DNA of 27,841 nucleotides from Ruminococcus sp. UBA3280. Its GTDB lineage: Bacteria > Bacillota > Clostridia > Oscillospirales > Ruminococcaceae. Shown here one piece after another: positions 8,041 through 15,802 of this stretch; position 1 is the first letter of the stretch; each line of letters begins with the position of its first letter. The stretch lies in the NCBI GenBank assembly GCA_002362175.1, contig DETU01000113.1, forward strand, positions 13,134 to 40,974, given 5' to 3'. Both the position numbers and the translations under genes were made by a program. The notes below the pieces were generated by a model. The model was not told the origin of the DNA. It saw nothing but the letters and a program-made list of their open reading frames with translations, and searched no databases.

Positions 8041-8099
8041 AATTAATCTGACAAATATTCTGCGGATTAATACTAAATCAAAGAAAGGGATTCAAAAAA

Positions 8100-8861
8100 A
8101 TGGATAACAGCAGTAACAACCATAATTCCGAAAAACCTCGTAAAAAGGTTACAAAGAAAATTCTGAGACGCAGACAGCTCTGTGCCCTTGCAGTCATTGC
8201 ACTCATTGTGCTTATTCTGATTATTCTTATAGCAAACGCTTGTACCGATAAAACCACAAAACCTAAAAAAGAAAAAACTACCACATCTACAACAACAACT
8301 ACCACCACAACAACCGAAACCGAACCTGTTACAGAAACACCAACAACAACTACTACCCCTGTTCCTACCGCTGACCCGGCTCTTGCAGCTCAAGTAAAGC
8401 TTGATAAAACACAGATAAACGTTACAGTCGGAGGTAATTCAGATTATGCTTTGATTACAAACTATCCCGAAGGCTCAACAGCCGACAACGAAGTCTGGAC
8501 CTCTGACAACGAAAATATCGCTACAGTTGATATTTACGGAAACGTAACAGGCGTAAATGCAGGTACTTGCCTTGTTACTCTTTCATTCAGCAATCACCCC
8601 GAAATCAGTATACCGGTTCAGGTAACCGTTACAGACCCTAATGCTACTCCCGAAACACCCGGCATAAATCAGCCACAGGATATAACCCCCGAAGTATCTC
8701 AGAATGTCCCCGATATTCAGAATAATCAGGGTTATCAAAATTCACAGGGCTATCAGGACACGCAGAATTTCTATCAGAACAATCAGACACAGCAGGATAA
8801 TCAGACTTCACAGGATTCTCCCGAATTTCCTGATGTAAGCAATGTTATGCCCGAAACATAA
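8100..8861 (+). CDS. Membrane-anchored Thr-rich protein with one Ig-like (BIG2) domain and a Q/N-rich tail
   Basis: A 253-residue surface protein. The N-terminal 26 residues are basic (KKVTKKILRRRQ) and precede one strong membrane segment (about 27-48, LAVIALIVLILIILIANAC), so the rest is outside the cell; Cys48 could be lipidated but the lipobox is poor and the N-region unusually long. Next come a Lys-rich stretch and a threonine run (about 60-90), which is typical linker material in Ruminococcus cell-surface proteins. One bacterial Ig-like group 2 domain spans about 97-178 (VKLDKTQINVTVGGNSDY, then VWTSDNENIATVDIYGNVTG and GTCLVTLSF). The tail from about 205 is Gln/Asn-rich with short repeats (NNQGYQ, NSQGYQ, DTQNFYQ, NNQTQQ). 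No sortase motif is present at the end. AAAGGGA lies about 9 nt before the ATG. Its function is not known; adhesion or wall attachment is inference. Confidence 0.8.
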   Translation: MDNSSNNHNSEKPRKKVTKKILRRRQLCALAVIALIVLILIILIANACTDKTTKPKKEKTTTSTTTTTTTTTETEPVTETPTTTTTPVPTADPALAAQVKLDKTQINVTVGGNSDYALITNYPEGSTADNEVWTSDNENIATVDIYGNVTGVNAGTCLVTLSFSNHPEISIPVQVTVTDPNATPETPGINQPQDITPEVSQNVPDIQNNQGYQNSQGYQDTQNFYQNNQTQQDNQTSQDSPEFPDVSNVMPET

Positions 8862-8902
8862 TCAATATAAGATTATTAAACCTGTTAATAAGAATTTCAG
8901 AA

Positions 8903-8931
8903 AAAAGGACAGCTTTCAATGCTGTCCTTTT
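8903..8931. terminator. Bidirectional intrinsic terminator
   Basis: AAAAGGACAGC (8903-8913) and GCTGTCCTTTT (8921-8931) form a perfect 11-bp stem around a 7-nt loop. It lies 41 bp after the Ig-like protein stop and 5 bp after the hydE stop on the other strand, between convergent genes. The T-run is longer on the minus strand (TTTTTT), so it should serve hydE best and the plus-strand gene as well. Confidence 0.88.
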
Positions 8932-8936
8932 CATAT

Positions 8937-9971
8937 TTACAATGCGTCTCCACGTTCGGAGGAAACTTCATAACCCACCGATTTAATCCTTTTTTCAAGA
9001 CATACCCTACACTCAGCAGATTCTTCTCCCGTACAGATTTTGTTGTCATAAAGATTATACTTCTTTCTGACACTGACGGGTGAAAGATTCGGCATAACAA
9101 CATTACAGCCTGTTTTCAGACCGAGTTCACGACCATCGGGTGAAATCGTTCCGAGTGCAGTTGTTGCAGGAATAAGAGCTTTCGGAAACATAAGACGGAG
9201 TATTCCGAGAATACGCAGTGTTAATTCAAGTGTACCGCTCTTTTTATCTGAAAACGGCGTTTCACGGTGCGGAACAAAAGGACCTATTCCAATCATATGC
9301 GGTCTGATTTCCTGCAAAAAACGCAAATCTTCAATAATATTTTCCGTTGTCTGAAACGGCACACCCACCATAAAGCCCGAACCTACCTGATAACCCAGTT
9401 CACGCAGATTAAAAAGACATTGCCGACGCTTTTCAAAACTCATTTCTTCAGGGTGCAGTTTTCCGTAAAGTTCTTTGGAAGCGGTTTCATGACGAAGTAA
9501 ATAACGGTCTGCACCTGCTTCTTTCATTCGTCTGTAACTTTCGTATGAACGTTCACCGAGAGAAAGAGTAACGGCACAGTCGGGATATTTCTTCTTTATT
9601 TCTGAAATCAGAAAACACATAAAATTGTCTGTAAAATACGAATCCTCACCGCCCTGCATTACAAAAGTACGGAAACCCAGTTCATAGCCGTTTTCACAGC
9701 ATGAAAGTATTTCTTCACGGTTCAGTCTGTAACGTTCCGTATTTTTATTGCTTCTGCGTATACCGCAATAAAGACAGTCATTTCTGCAATAGTTTGAAAT
9801 TTCTATCAGTCCACGCAGAAAGACTTTTTTTCCGTAATACTTCTGTCTTGTTTCGTCGGCACATTTTACAATAAGATTTGAAACGCATTTATCATCTGTT
9901 TCAATAAGCGACTTAAGTTCACTGTCAGAAATATTTCCTGTTCTGTAAAGTTTTTCAACAATTTCAGTCAT
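8937..9971 (-). CDS. hydE: [FeFe]-hydrogenase maturation radical SAM protein HydE
   Basis: HydE is a radical S-adenosylmethionine enzyme in assembly of the diiron subcluster of [FeFe] hydrogenase. The 344-residue protein has the radical SAM motif NYCRNDCLYCG with Cys62, Cys66 and Cys69, followed by GIRRSN. It also shows the HydE-type stretches MQGGEDSYF, YLLRHETASKELYGKLHP, GSGFMVGVPFQT and PHMIGIGPFVPHRETPF. Near the end are Cys313, Cys321 and Cys324 (C-x7-C-x2-C), the spacing of the second Fe-S cluster known from Thermotoga HydE; this separates it from plain BioB. I chose the ATG at 9971, 1 bp after the nadA stop; an in-frame TTG at 9983 is the alternative. It is the last gene before the 8903-8931 terminator. 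hydF and hydG are not in the window. Confidence 0.9.
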   Translation of the reverse strand: MTEIVEKLYRTGNISDSELKSLIETDDKCVSNLIVKCADETRQKYYGKKVFLRGLIEISNYCRNDCLYCGIRRSNKNTERYRLNREEILSCCENGYELGFRTFVMQGGEDSYFTDNFMCFLISEIKKKYPDCAVTLSLGERSYESYRRMKEAGADRYLLRHETASKELYGKLHPEEMSFEKRRQCLFNLRELGYQVGSGFMVGVPFQTTENIIEDLRFLQEIRPHMIGIGPFVPHRETPFSDKKSGTLELTLRILGILRLMFPKALIPATTALGTISPDGRELGLKTGCNVVMPNLSPVSVRKKYNLYDNKICTGEESAECRVCLEKRIKSVGYEVSSERGDAL

Positions 9972-9972
9972 T

Positions 9973-10899
9973 TCAACCGCCAAGTCTTATCATTTCGTCT
10001 ATGCACTTTCTTGCCTTTGAAATAAGTTCGTTGTCCATAAGAATCTCAAACGCACTGCCGTCGTCTATACCTTTAAGGGCATTGTAAACATCGGGAAGTG
10101 TTGTGATTTTCATATTATGACATACAATGTTTTTGGTTACAGGATAAAATTTCTTTTCGGGACATTCATACTGCAAATGTTCGGCAATTGAGGTTTCCGT
10201 ACCTATGATAAATTCCTTTGCGTCGGATTTGATGGCATAGTCCATAATCCCCGAAGTAGAACCGACGTAATCAGCAAGCTTGACAACAGGCGGAGTACAT
10301 TCAGGGTGAACAAGGAAAAGAGCATCGGGGTGTTCTTCCTTTGCCTTCATAACTTCTTTAATGGTAATTCCTGCATGAGTCGGACAACCGCCGTTCAGAA
10401 GTTTTATGTCTTTTTCGGGAATACTACGCTTAACATAGTCACCAAGATTGCAGTCGGGAATAAACAGAATCTTGTCATTGTCAATTGCTTTCACGATTTT
10501 CAACGCACTTGATGATGTAACACATACATCACATACGGTTTTCAGTGAAGCGGTTGTATTTATATAAGCCACAACCGTTCTGTCAGGTTCTTTTTCCTTG
10601 AGCATGGAAATCATTTCAGCGTCCATCTGTTCAGCCATAGGACAGCCTGCATTTTTATTTGCAAGAAAAACACGCTTCTGAGGTGCAAGCATTTTAGCGG
10701 TTTCAGCCATGAAATGAACACCGCAGAAAAGTATGTTGTCAGCATCAACACCCTTTGCGTCAACACTGAGTTTATAGCTGTCACCTGTAAAGTCAGCTAT
10801 TTCAACAATTTCCCTTGCCTGATAGCTGTGTGCAAGAATAACGGTATTCGTTTCTTTTTTAAGTTTCAGGATTTTCTCCTGCAATTCATGTAATCTCAT
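9973..10899 (-). CDS. nadA: Quinolinate synthase A
   Basis: NadA condenses iminoaspartate with dihydroxyacetone phosphate to quinolinate, the precursor of NAD. The 308-residue protein has the three cysteines that hold its [4Fe-4S] cluster at the family spacing: Cys86 in NAGCPMAEQ, Cys172 in NGGCPTHAG and Cys260 in KNIVCHNMK. Other family stretches are ILAHSYQAREIVEIADFTGDS near the start and FLVHPECTPPVVKLADYVGSTSGI. AAGGAG lies 8 nt before the ATG. It is followed at once by hydE and preceded by ridA with a hairpin between. nadB (L-aspartate oxidase) and nadC, its usual partners, are not here, so iminoaspartate must come from an enzyme encoded elsewhere. Its position at the end of a branched-chain amino acid operon is unusual. 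Confidence 0.96.
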   Translation of the reverse strand: MRLHELQEKILKLKKETNTVILAHSYQAREIVEIADFTGDSYKLSVDAKGVDADNILFCGVHFMAETAKMLAPQKRVFLANKNAGCPMAEQMDAEMISMLKEKEPDRTVVAYINTTASLKTVCDVCVTSSSALKIVKAIDNDKILFIPDCNLGDYVKRSIPEKDIKLLNGGCPTHAGITIKEVMKAKEEHPDALFLVHPECTPPVVKLADYVGSTSGIMDYAIKSDAKEFIIGTETSIAEHLQYECPEKKFYPVTKNIVCHNMKITTLPDVYNALKGIDDGSAFEILMDNELISKARKCIDEMIRLGG

Positions 10900-10925
10900 A
10901 TATAAAACTCCTTTTATTCAGGAAC

Positions 10926-10944
10926 GGGCGGTCACAGACCGCCC
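10926..10944 (-). repeat. GC-rich hairpin between ridA and nadA
   Basis: GGGCGGTC and GACCGCCC form a perfect 8-bp stem with a 3-nt loop (ACA on the plus strand). In the minus-strand transcript it lies 11 nt after the ridA stop and about 26 nt before nadA. No U-run follows (CGTTCCTGAAT), so it is probably a processing or stability hairpin that sets nadA-hydE apart, not an efficient terminator. Confidence 0.5.
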
Positions 10945-10955
10945 TCTGTTCAAAA

Positions 10956-11333
10956 TTATTCACCTACTTCGGCAATTACTTCAACTTCTGCAAGAACATT
11001 TTTCGGAAGTGTCTTTACTGCGACACAACTTCTCGCAGGAAGTGAAGTAAAATATTTCCCGTAAATTTCATTGAAAGCACCAAAGTCATTCATATCGGCA
11101 AGGAAACAGGTTGTTTTCACTGCCTTTTCAAATGAAGAACCCGAAGCCTCAAGAACAGCTTTGAGATTCTGCATAATCTGTTCGGTCTGTTCCTGAATGG
11201 TAACAGCCTCAATGGTATTGGTGGCAGGATTTATTGCAATCTGTCCCGAAGTATAGACCATACCGCCCGAAACCACTGCCTGTGAATAAGGACCTACAGC
11301 AGCAGGTGCTTTTTCTGTATGAATTTTAGTCAT
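10956..11333 (-). CDS. ridA: Enamine/imine deaminase RidA
   Basis: RidA (YjgF/YER057c/UK114 family) hydrolyses the reactive enamine/imine intermediates released by PLP-dependent threonine and serine dehydratases, giving 2-oxo acids and ammonia and protecting PLP enzymes. The 125 residues match the family along their length: PAAVGPYSQAVVSGGMVYTSGQI at the start and LPARSCVAVKTLPKNVLAEVEVIA at the end, with the conserved substrate-binding Arg in PARS. AGGAGG lies 7 nt before the ATG. The gene sits 15 bp downstream of ilvA, whose product generates its substrate 2-aminocrotonate, so the pairing makes direct metabolic sense. Confidence 0.96.
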   Translation of the reverse strand: MTKIHTEKAPAAVGPYSQAVVSGGMVYTSGQIAINPATNTIEAVTIQEQTEQIMQNLKAVLEASGSSFEKAVKTTCFLADMNDFGAFNEIYGKYFTSLPARSCVAVKTLPKNVLAEVEVIAEVGE

Positions 11334-11348
11334 TTTATAACCTCCTGT

Positions 11349-12548
11349 TCAGTCATTTACTATTTTGAAACCGTTTTCTTTGAGAGCGGTTTTTATTTCG
11401 TCAATATGCTGATAATTGCGTGTTTCAAGAACTATTCTCAGATAACAGCCGTTCACAGCCGAACCTTCGTTAGCACGTTCATGATGTATTGAAATAACGT
11501 TTCCGCCTGCTTCTGCGATAATTCTTGAAACGTCCATAAGCTGACCGGGTTTATCAATAAGTTCAATATTCATTGAATACGTTCTACCCGTCATAAGCAG
11601 ACCACGCTTTATAACTCTTGAAAGTATCGTAACATCAATATTTCCGCCTGAAAGCAGACAAACAACCTTTTTATTCTTTACAGGAACTTTATTGAACATT
11701 GCAGCCGCTACCGAAACAGCACCAGCACCTTCTGTCACAAGTTTCTGCTTTTCCATGAGTGCAAGTATAGCGGCGGAAATTTCGTCGTCTGTAACCGTTA
11801 CAATGTCGTCAACGTATTCAGAAACATATCTGAATGTATTTTCTCCCGGTTCTTTCACTGCTATACCGTCGGCAATAGTTGAGACACTGTCAAGACACTC
11901 TATTTTATGGTCGTGAACAGAATTGAACATACTCGGTGCTCCTGCTGCCTGTACACCGTAAACCTTTATATCGGGGTTAAGGCTCTTTATTGCAAAAGCA
12001 ACGCCTGAAATAAGTCCGCCTCCGCCTACGGGAACAATTACAGCGTCCATTTCGGGAAGCTGTTCAAGAAGTTCAAGACCGATTGTACCCTGTCCTGCTA
12101 TTACATTTTCGTCATCGAACGGGTGAATAAAAGTATAACCGTTTTCGTCACGTTGTCTCAGTGCCTCCGCATAAGCGTCATCATAAACACCCTTTACAAG
12201 ACAAACTTTTGCACCATAGCTTTTTGTAGCCTCTACTTTGGAAATCGGAGCTCCGTCGGGCAGACAGATTATTGAATTTATACCATTTTTTGCGGCGGCA
12301 AGTGCAACACCCTGTGCATGATTTCCCGCAGAACACGCAATAACTCCACGTTCCTTTTCCTCGTCGGAAAGCTGTGACATCTTGTAATATGCACCTCTTA
12401 CTTTGAAAGAACCTGTTATCTGAAGATTTTCGGTTTTCAGAAAAATCTCTGATTCAGGATTGATGTTTGGTGCATGAATGATGTCGGTTTCCCTTATAAC
12501 CTGCTTTAAAACAAACTTTGCATGATAGATTTTATCAAGGGTAAGCAT
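11349..12548 (-). CDS. ilvA: Threonine ammonia-lyase with a single C-terminal ACT domain
   Basis: A PLP enzyme that converts threonine to 2-oxobutyrate, the first committed step of isoleucine synthesis. In the 399 residues, the PLP lysine is Lys49 in TGSFKVRGA, the substrate loop is CSAGNHAQG (72-80) and the phosphate loop is GGGGLISG (175-182). A single ACT domain occupies about 328-399 (YSMNIELIDKPGQLMDVSRIIAEAGGNVISI). This is the shorter form with one ACT domain, unlike the long E. coli IlvA with two ACT-like repeats; feedback control by isoleucine or valine is therefore possible but not certain, and a catabolic role cannot be excluded. The leu/ilv context favours biosynthesis. AGGAGG lies about 9 nt before the ATG. 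Confidence 0.95.
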   Translation of the reverse strand: MLTLDKIYHAKFVLKQVIRETDIIHAPNINPESEIFLKTENLQITGSFKVRGAYYKMSQLSDEEKERGVIACSAGNHAQGVALAAAKNGINSIICLPDGAPISKVEATKSYGAKVCLVKGVYDDAYAEALRQRDENGYTFIHPFDDENVIAGQGTIGLELLEQLPEMDAVIVPVGGGGLISGVAFAIKSLNPDIKVYGVQAAGAPSMFNSVHDHKIECLDSVSTIADGIAVKEPGENTFRYVSEYVDDIVTVTDDEISAAILALMEKQKLVTEGAGAVSVAAAMFNKVPVKNKKVVCLLSGGNIDVTILSRVIKRGLLMTGRTYSMNIELIDKPGQLMDVSRIIAEAGGNVISIHHERANEGSAVNGCYLRIVLETRNYQHIDEIKTALKENGFKIVND

Positions 12549-12586
12549 TATTTTTTACCTCCTGTATGGCTGTAATATTTACAGTC

Positions 12587-13783
12587 TTAAAAATTCTGTT
12601 CATTGATAAGCTGATTTACAAACTGCTTTGCGGTTCTTGGTGAACGTCCGTTACCTGACGACATTGCAAAGCGTTCTGCTTTCAGTTCAAATTCCTTTTC
12701 GTCAAATTCAAGACCTTTCTGTCTTGCAAGTTCTCCTGCTATGCGGACAAATTCTTTCTTGTCGGGTTTACCGAAATTCACACGCAGACCAAAACGTGCA
12801 GAAAGTGAAATAAGTTCCTGCATTGTGTCATTACGGTGAACATCGTCGCCGTCACGCTCGGAGAACGTTTCCTTTACAAGATGCCGTCTGTTGCTTGTGG
12901 CATAGATAGCGATATTGTCCGACCTTGCAGAAGCAGAACCCTCCAGCATTGCTTTTAAAGCACCGAAACAATCCTCACCTGCGGTAAAAGTCAAATCGTC
13001 TATAAATATTATGAATTTAAGCGGATTGTGACTAATATCATCGATAATCTTCGGAATGTCCCTTAACTGTTCCTTTGTTATTTCAATAAGACGTAGTCCT
13101 CTGTCTGCATACTCGTTTACAATTGCCTTTACTGATGACGATTTGCCCGTACCTGCGTCGCCGTACAAAAGAACATTCTGAGCAGGTTTGCCGTCAAGTA
13201 GTGCAAGGGTATTGTCAATAACTGCCTGACGTTCTCTCTTATAGCCGTAAAGGTGGTCAAGACGCTGGCTATCGGGATATTTTACAGGAACAGTTTCACC
13301 GTTTCTGAGAATAAACATCTTGTTCTGTGAATACTTTCCGTAACCGTATTTACTGATATTTTCAATACGTCTGTTATATTCCGCAATAAAATCTATCTCA
13401 GAAGTTTTCCACTTGGGAAGAAAACCGTCATAATCAATATCAGCAGTAATTTCTTCAGGAGTAAGGCGTGAAATTTCCTGCAATGTTTTCAGTTCGTTTT
13501 CAACAGTTTCAACAATATAATTGTCGAAAACTTTCCCCTGTGCCTTGCCGATGATATAGAAATTATCATCTTCAAGTACAGCTTTCAGAATATATTCACT
13601 GAAATTTATGTTTTTCCTGTAAAGTTCCGCAACAAATTCCGAATAAACTGATATAAAATTTTCAACGGAAACTTCTGACCAATTATCCAAAAGTTTCATA
13701 AATTTATTTATAACGCCGTCTTTGGTAAGACTGCGGAAAACTGCAAGCGAACAAACTTTACAGTCAAAATTTTTTCTGTCCAT
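12587..13783 (-). CDS. DUF815-family AAA+ ATPase
   Basis: A 398-residue P-loop ATPase of the DUF815 family, whose biological role is not established. Residues 1-180 form a helical N-terminal part (SLAVFRSLTKDGVINKFMKL, then VPVKYPDSQRLDHLYGYKRER). The AAA+ core follows with Walker A GDAGTGKSS (208-216), Walker B FIIFIDDLTF (257-266), the sensor stretch IYATSNRRHLVKETFSER (293-310) and the family block RNDTMQELISLSARFGLRVNF. A C-terminal helical lid ends the protein. No membrane segment is seen. The gene starts 2 bp after the leuB stop and lies 38 bp upstream of ilvA, so it is almost certainly co-transcribed with them. Why an ATPase of this family lies inside a leucine/isoleucine operon is unknown. 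Confidence 0.92.
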   Translation of the reverse strand: MDRKNFDCKVCSLAVFRSLTKDGVINKFMKLLDNWSEVSVENFISVYSEFVAELYRKNINFSEYILKAVLEDDNFYIIGKAQGKVFDNYIVETVENELKTLQEISRLTPEEITADIDYDGFLPKWKTSEIDFIAEYNRRIENISKYGYGKYSQNKMFILRNGETVPVKYPDSQRLDHLYGYKRERQAVIDNTLALLDGKPAQNVLLYGDAGTGKSSSVKAIVNEYADRGLRLIEITKEQLRDIPKIIDDISHNPLKFIIFIDDLTFTAGEDCFGALKAMLEGSASARSDNIAIYATSNRRHLVKETFSERDGDDVHRNDTMQELISLSARFGLRVNFGKPDKKEFVRIAGELARQKGLEFDEKEFELKAERFAMSSGNGRSPRTAKQFVNQLINEQNF

Positions 13784-13785
13784 TA

Positions 13786-14859
13786 TTATAACGCCTCTAA
13801 TACCTTTTCAGTCATTTCCGTGCAGGTAAGAGGTGTACCCTCTGTATTGCCCATAAGGTCGGCTGTGCGGTAACCTGCATTAAGTACATTGTCAACAGCC
13901 TTTTCAATACATTCTGCCTCTTCCGAAAGTCCGAAAGAGTAGCGGAGCATCATAGCACCTGAAAGTATTGTAGCAATCGGGTTAGCCTTGTTCTGACCTG
14001 CAATATCAGGTGCAGACCCATGAATAGGCTCGTACATACCTCTCGTTGTCGCACCGAGTGAGGCAGACGCAAGCATTCCGATTGAACCCGTAATCTGTGA
14101 AGCCTCGTCGGAAAGAATATCACCAAACATATTTGAAGTTACAATAACATCGAACTGCTGTGGATTTCTCACCAACTGCATAGCTGCATTGTCAACAAAC
14201 ATATCACTGTATTCAACTTCGGGATACTGTTCGGCAAGTTCATGCATGGTCTTTCTCCATAGACGTGAACTTTCAAGAACGTTTGCCTTGTCAATGCTTG
14301 TAAGTTTCTTGTTACGCTTCATAGCCGTATCAAAAGCAACACGTCCGATTCTCTCAATTTCAGTAACGCTGTAAGCTTCCGTGTCATAAGCTTCTTCACC
14401 ATATTTTCCCTGTCTGTAACCCCTGTCACCAAAATAAATACCGCCTGTAAGTTCACGTACTATCATAAGGTCAAAACCGTTACCGACAATTTCTTCTTTG
14501 AGAGGAGATGCGGAACGGAGTGCGGGATAGAGTTTAGCAGGACGGAGATTTGTGAAAAGTCCGAGTGCGGAACGGATACCGAGCAAAGCCTTTTCGGGTC
14601 TCTTGTCGCCTGCGAGGTTGTCCCACTTATAACCGCCTACAGCACCTAAAAGTACACTGTCGCTTGCAAGACAGCCGTCAATAGTTTCCTGCGGAAGCGG
14701 TACACCTGTAGCGTCGTATGCACAGCCACCGATTAAGTATGGTGTAAAATTGAACTTATGACCGAATTTATCAGCCACTTTTTCAAGTACGGCAACGGCA
14801 CTGTCCACTATTTCAGGACCTATGCCGTCACCTTTAAGAAGTGCAATATTAAATTCCAT
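13786..14859 (-). CDS. leuB: 3-isopropylmalate dehydrogenase
   Basis: LeuB oxidises and decarboxylates 3-isopropylmalate to 2-oxoisocaproate with NAD+, the last leucine-specific step before transamination. The 357-residue protein has all family landmarks: LLKGDGIGPEIV near the start, AVGGYKWDN, LGLFTNLRPAKLYPAL, IVRELTGGIYFGDRG, the lysine/tyrosine region TSIDKANVLESSRLWR, NMFGDILSDEASQITGSIG with metal-binding Asp residues, and the NAD-binding YEPIHGSAPDIAGQNKANP. I chose the ATG at 14859, with AAGGAG 10 nt upstream; an ATG at 14868 lies only 1 nt from that site and is unlikely. It follows a small unknown gene that separates it from leuD. Confidence 0.97.
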   Translation of the reverse strand: MEFNIALLKGDGIGPEIVDSAVAVLEKVADKFGHKFNFTPYLIGGCAYDATGVPLPQETIDGCLASDSVLLGAVGGYKWDNLAGDKRPEKALLGIRSALGLFTNLRPAKLYPALRSASPLKEEIVGNGFDLMIVRELTGGIYFGDRGYRQGKYGEEAYDTEAYSVTEIERIGRVAFDTAMKRNKKLTSIDKANVLESSRLWRKTMHELAEQYPEVEYSDMFVDNAAMQLVRNPQQFDVIVTSNMFGDILSDEASQITGSIGMLASASLGATTRGMYEPIHGSAPDIAGQNKANPIATILSGAMMLRYSFGLSEEAECIEKAVDNVLNAGYRTADLMGNTEGTPLTCTEMTEKVLEAL

Positions 14860-14876
14860 TTCTATCATTCTCCTTT

Positions 14877-15311
14877 TTATAAATATTCCTCAAATTCATC
14901 GCCGACATAAGCAAGATTACCGTTTTTTATTACAAATCCGACAACTTCACCCCAGTCGCCCTCACCCTCAATTACATAGGATATTCCGTCATTTTCAGAA
15001 ATGTCAACCGTCATTGTCGTAAACCAGCAGTATTCAAGAATATCCCTGACGTTTTCGATTTCGGGAAGTTCAAACTCCTCATCAAGTCCACCTGCTTCAG
15101 CACACTTTATTATGCCACTACAAATAAGGTCAACCATTTCGTCGGGCATATTATTAAAGTGTTCAATACACTTTTCAGCGTATTCCTTAATAGTGTCATC
15201 GTCAAAAAGCACGGAAAGTCTGTCATCTCCGTCATTTTTAAAAATACGGCTTATGAAAGTACCCTCCATTATTTTCTCACCCGGAGCGAACGGTTTCAGA
15301 TTTTCAATCAT
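14877..15311 (-). CDS. Small acidic protein of unknown function coupled to leuD
   Basis: A 144-residue acidic soluble protein that I do not recognise. A short N-terminal part (FAPGEKIMEGTFISRIF) is followed by a probable helical segment (TIKEYAEKCIEHFNNMPDEMVDLICSGI) and a C-terminal part that looks like beta strands with many acidic residues (WFTTMTVDIS, SYVIEGEGDWGEVVGFVI). No signal peptide, membrane segment or cysteine motif is visible. Its ATG overlaps the leuD stop in an ATGA arrangement, and leuB starts 17 bp after its end, so it is translated as part of the leu operon. The overall look resembles small proteins found next to polymorphic-toxin immunity genes, but that is only an impression. 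An accessory role in LeuCD/LeuB expression or assembly is equally unproven. Confidence 0.75.
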   Translation of the reverse strand: MIENLKPFAPGEKIMEGTFISRIFKNDGDDRLSVLFDDDTIKEYAEKCIEHFNNMPDEMVDLICSGIIKCAEAGGLDEEFELPEIENVRDILEYCWFTTMTVDISENDGISYVIEGEGDWGEVVGFVIKNGNLAYVGDEFEEYL

Positions 15312-15802
15312 TTGATAATGCCTTCAGCGATTGAATTTATCAGACCGCCGTTTTCAATGATTTTCTGGACAAACTCCGGAAACGGTTCAGTTTTGTATTC
15401 CTTGCCTGTCGTAAGATTACGGATAATACCATTGTCCATGTCAGCTTCAACACGGTCGCCCTCACTGATACCGTCAACAGCTTCGGGACACTCTACAATG
15501 GCAAGTCCGATATTTATTGAATTTCTGTAGAAAATTCTTGCAAAACTCTTTGCAATGACAAGTGAAATACCGCTTGCCTTTATAGCAATGGGGGCGTGTT
15601 CTCTTGACGAACCACAGCCGAAATTGAAACCTGCTGTTATAATATCGCCCTGCTGAACTCTTGTAACAAAAGTTTTATCTAAATCTTCCATACAATGTGA
15701 AGCAAGTTCTGCATGGTCACTTGTGTTGAGATAACGTGCAGGAATAATTACATCTGTATCGACGTTATCGTTGTATTTTATAACATTTCCCTCATATTTC
15801 AT
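15308..15802 (-). CDS. leuD: 3-isopropylmalate dehydratase, small subunit
   Basis: LeuD supplies the swivelling domain of the isopropylmalate isomerase, which works with LeuC to convert 2- to 3-isopropylmalate. The 164 residues show the family motifs: YNDNVDTDVIIPARYL at the start, GFNFGCGSSREHAPIAIKASG in the middle, and FARIFYRNSINIGL. I chose the ATG at 15802 because GGGAGG lies about 9 nt upstream and the ATG overlaps the leuC stop as ATGA; an upstream in-frame TTG would place the ribosome site inside the gene. It is translationally coupled on both sides: to leuC before it and to the small unknown gene after it. Its length is normal for the short bacterial/archaeal type. Confidence 0.97.
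   Translation of the reverse strand: MKYEGNVIKYNDNVDTDVIIPARYLNTSDHAELASHCMEDLDKTFVTRVQQGDIITAGFNFGCGSSREHAPIAIKASGISLVIAKSFARIFYRNSINIGLAIVECPEAVDGISEGDRVEADMDNGIIRNLTTGKEYKTEPFPEFVQKIIENGGLINSIAEGIIK

Noticed and set aside
8281..8380. A DNA tandem repeat or CRISPR-like array in the ACA/ACT-rich stretch
   Set aside because: It is the coding sequence of a threonine run in the Ig-like protein; there are no spacers and no regular repeat unit.
8937..9971. Biotin synthase (BioB) as the identity of the radical SAM protein
   Set aside because: The GIRRSN and PHMIGIGPFVPH stretches and the C-terminal C-x7-C-x2-C pattern fit HydE, and no biotin genes are nearby.
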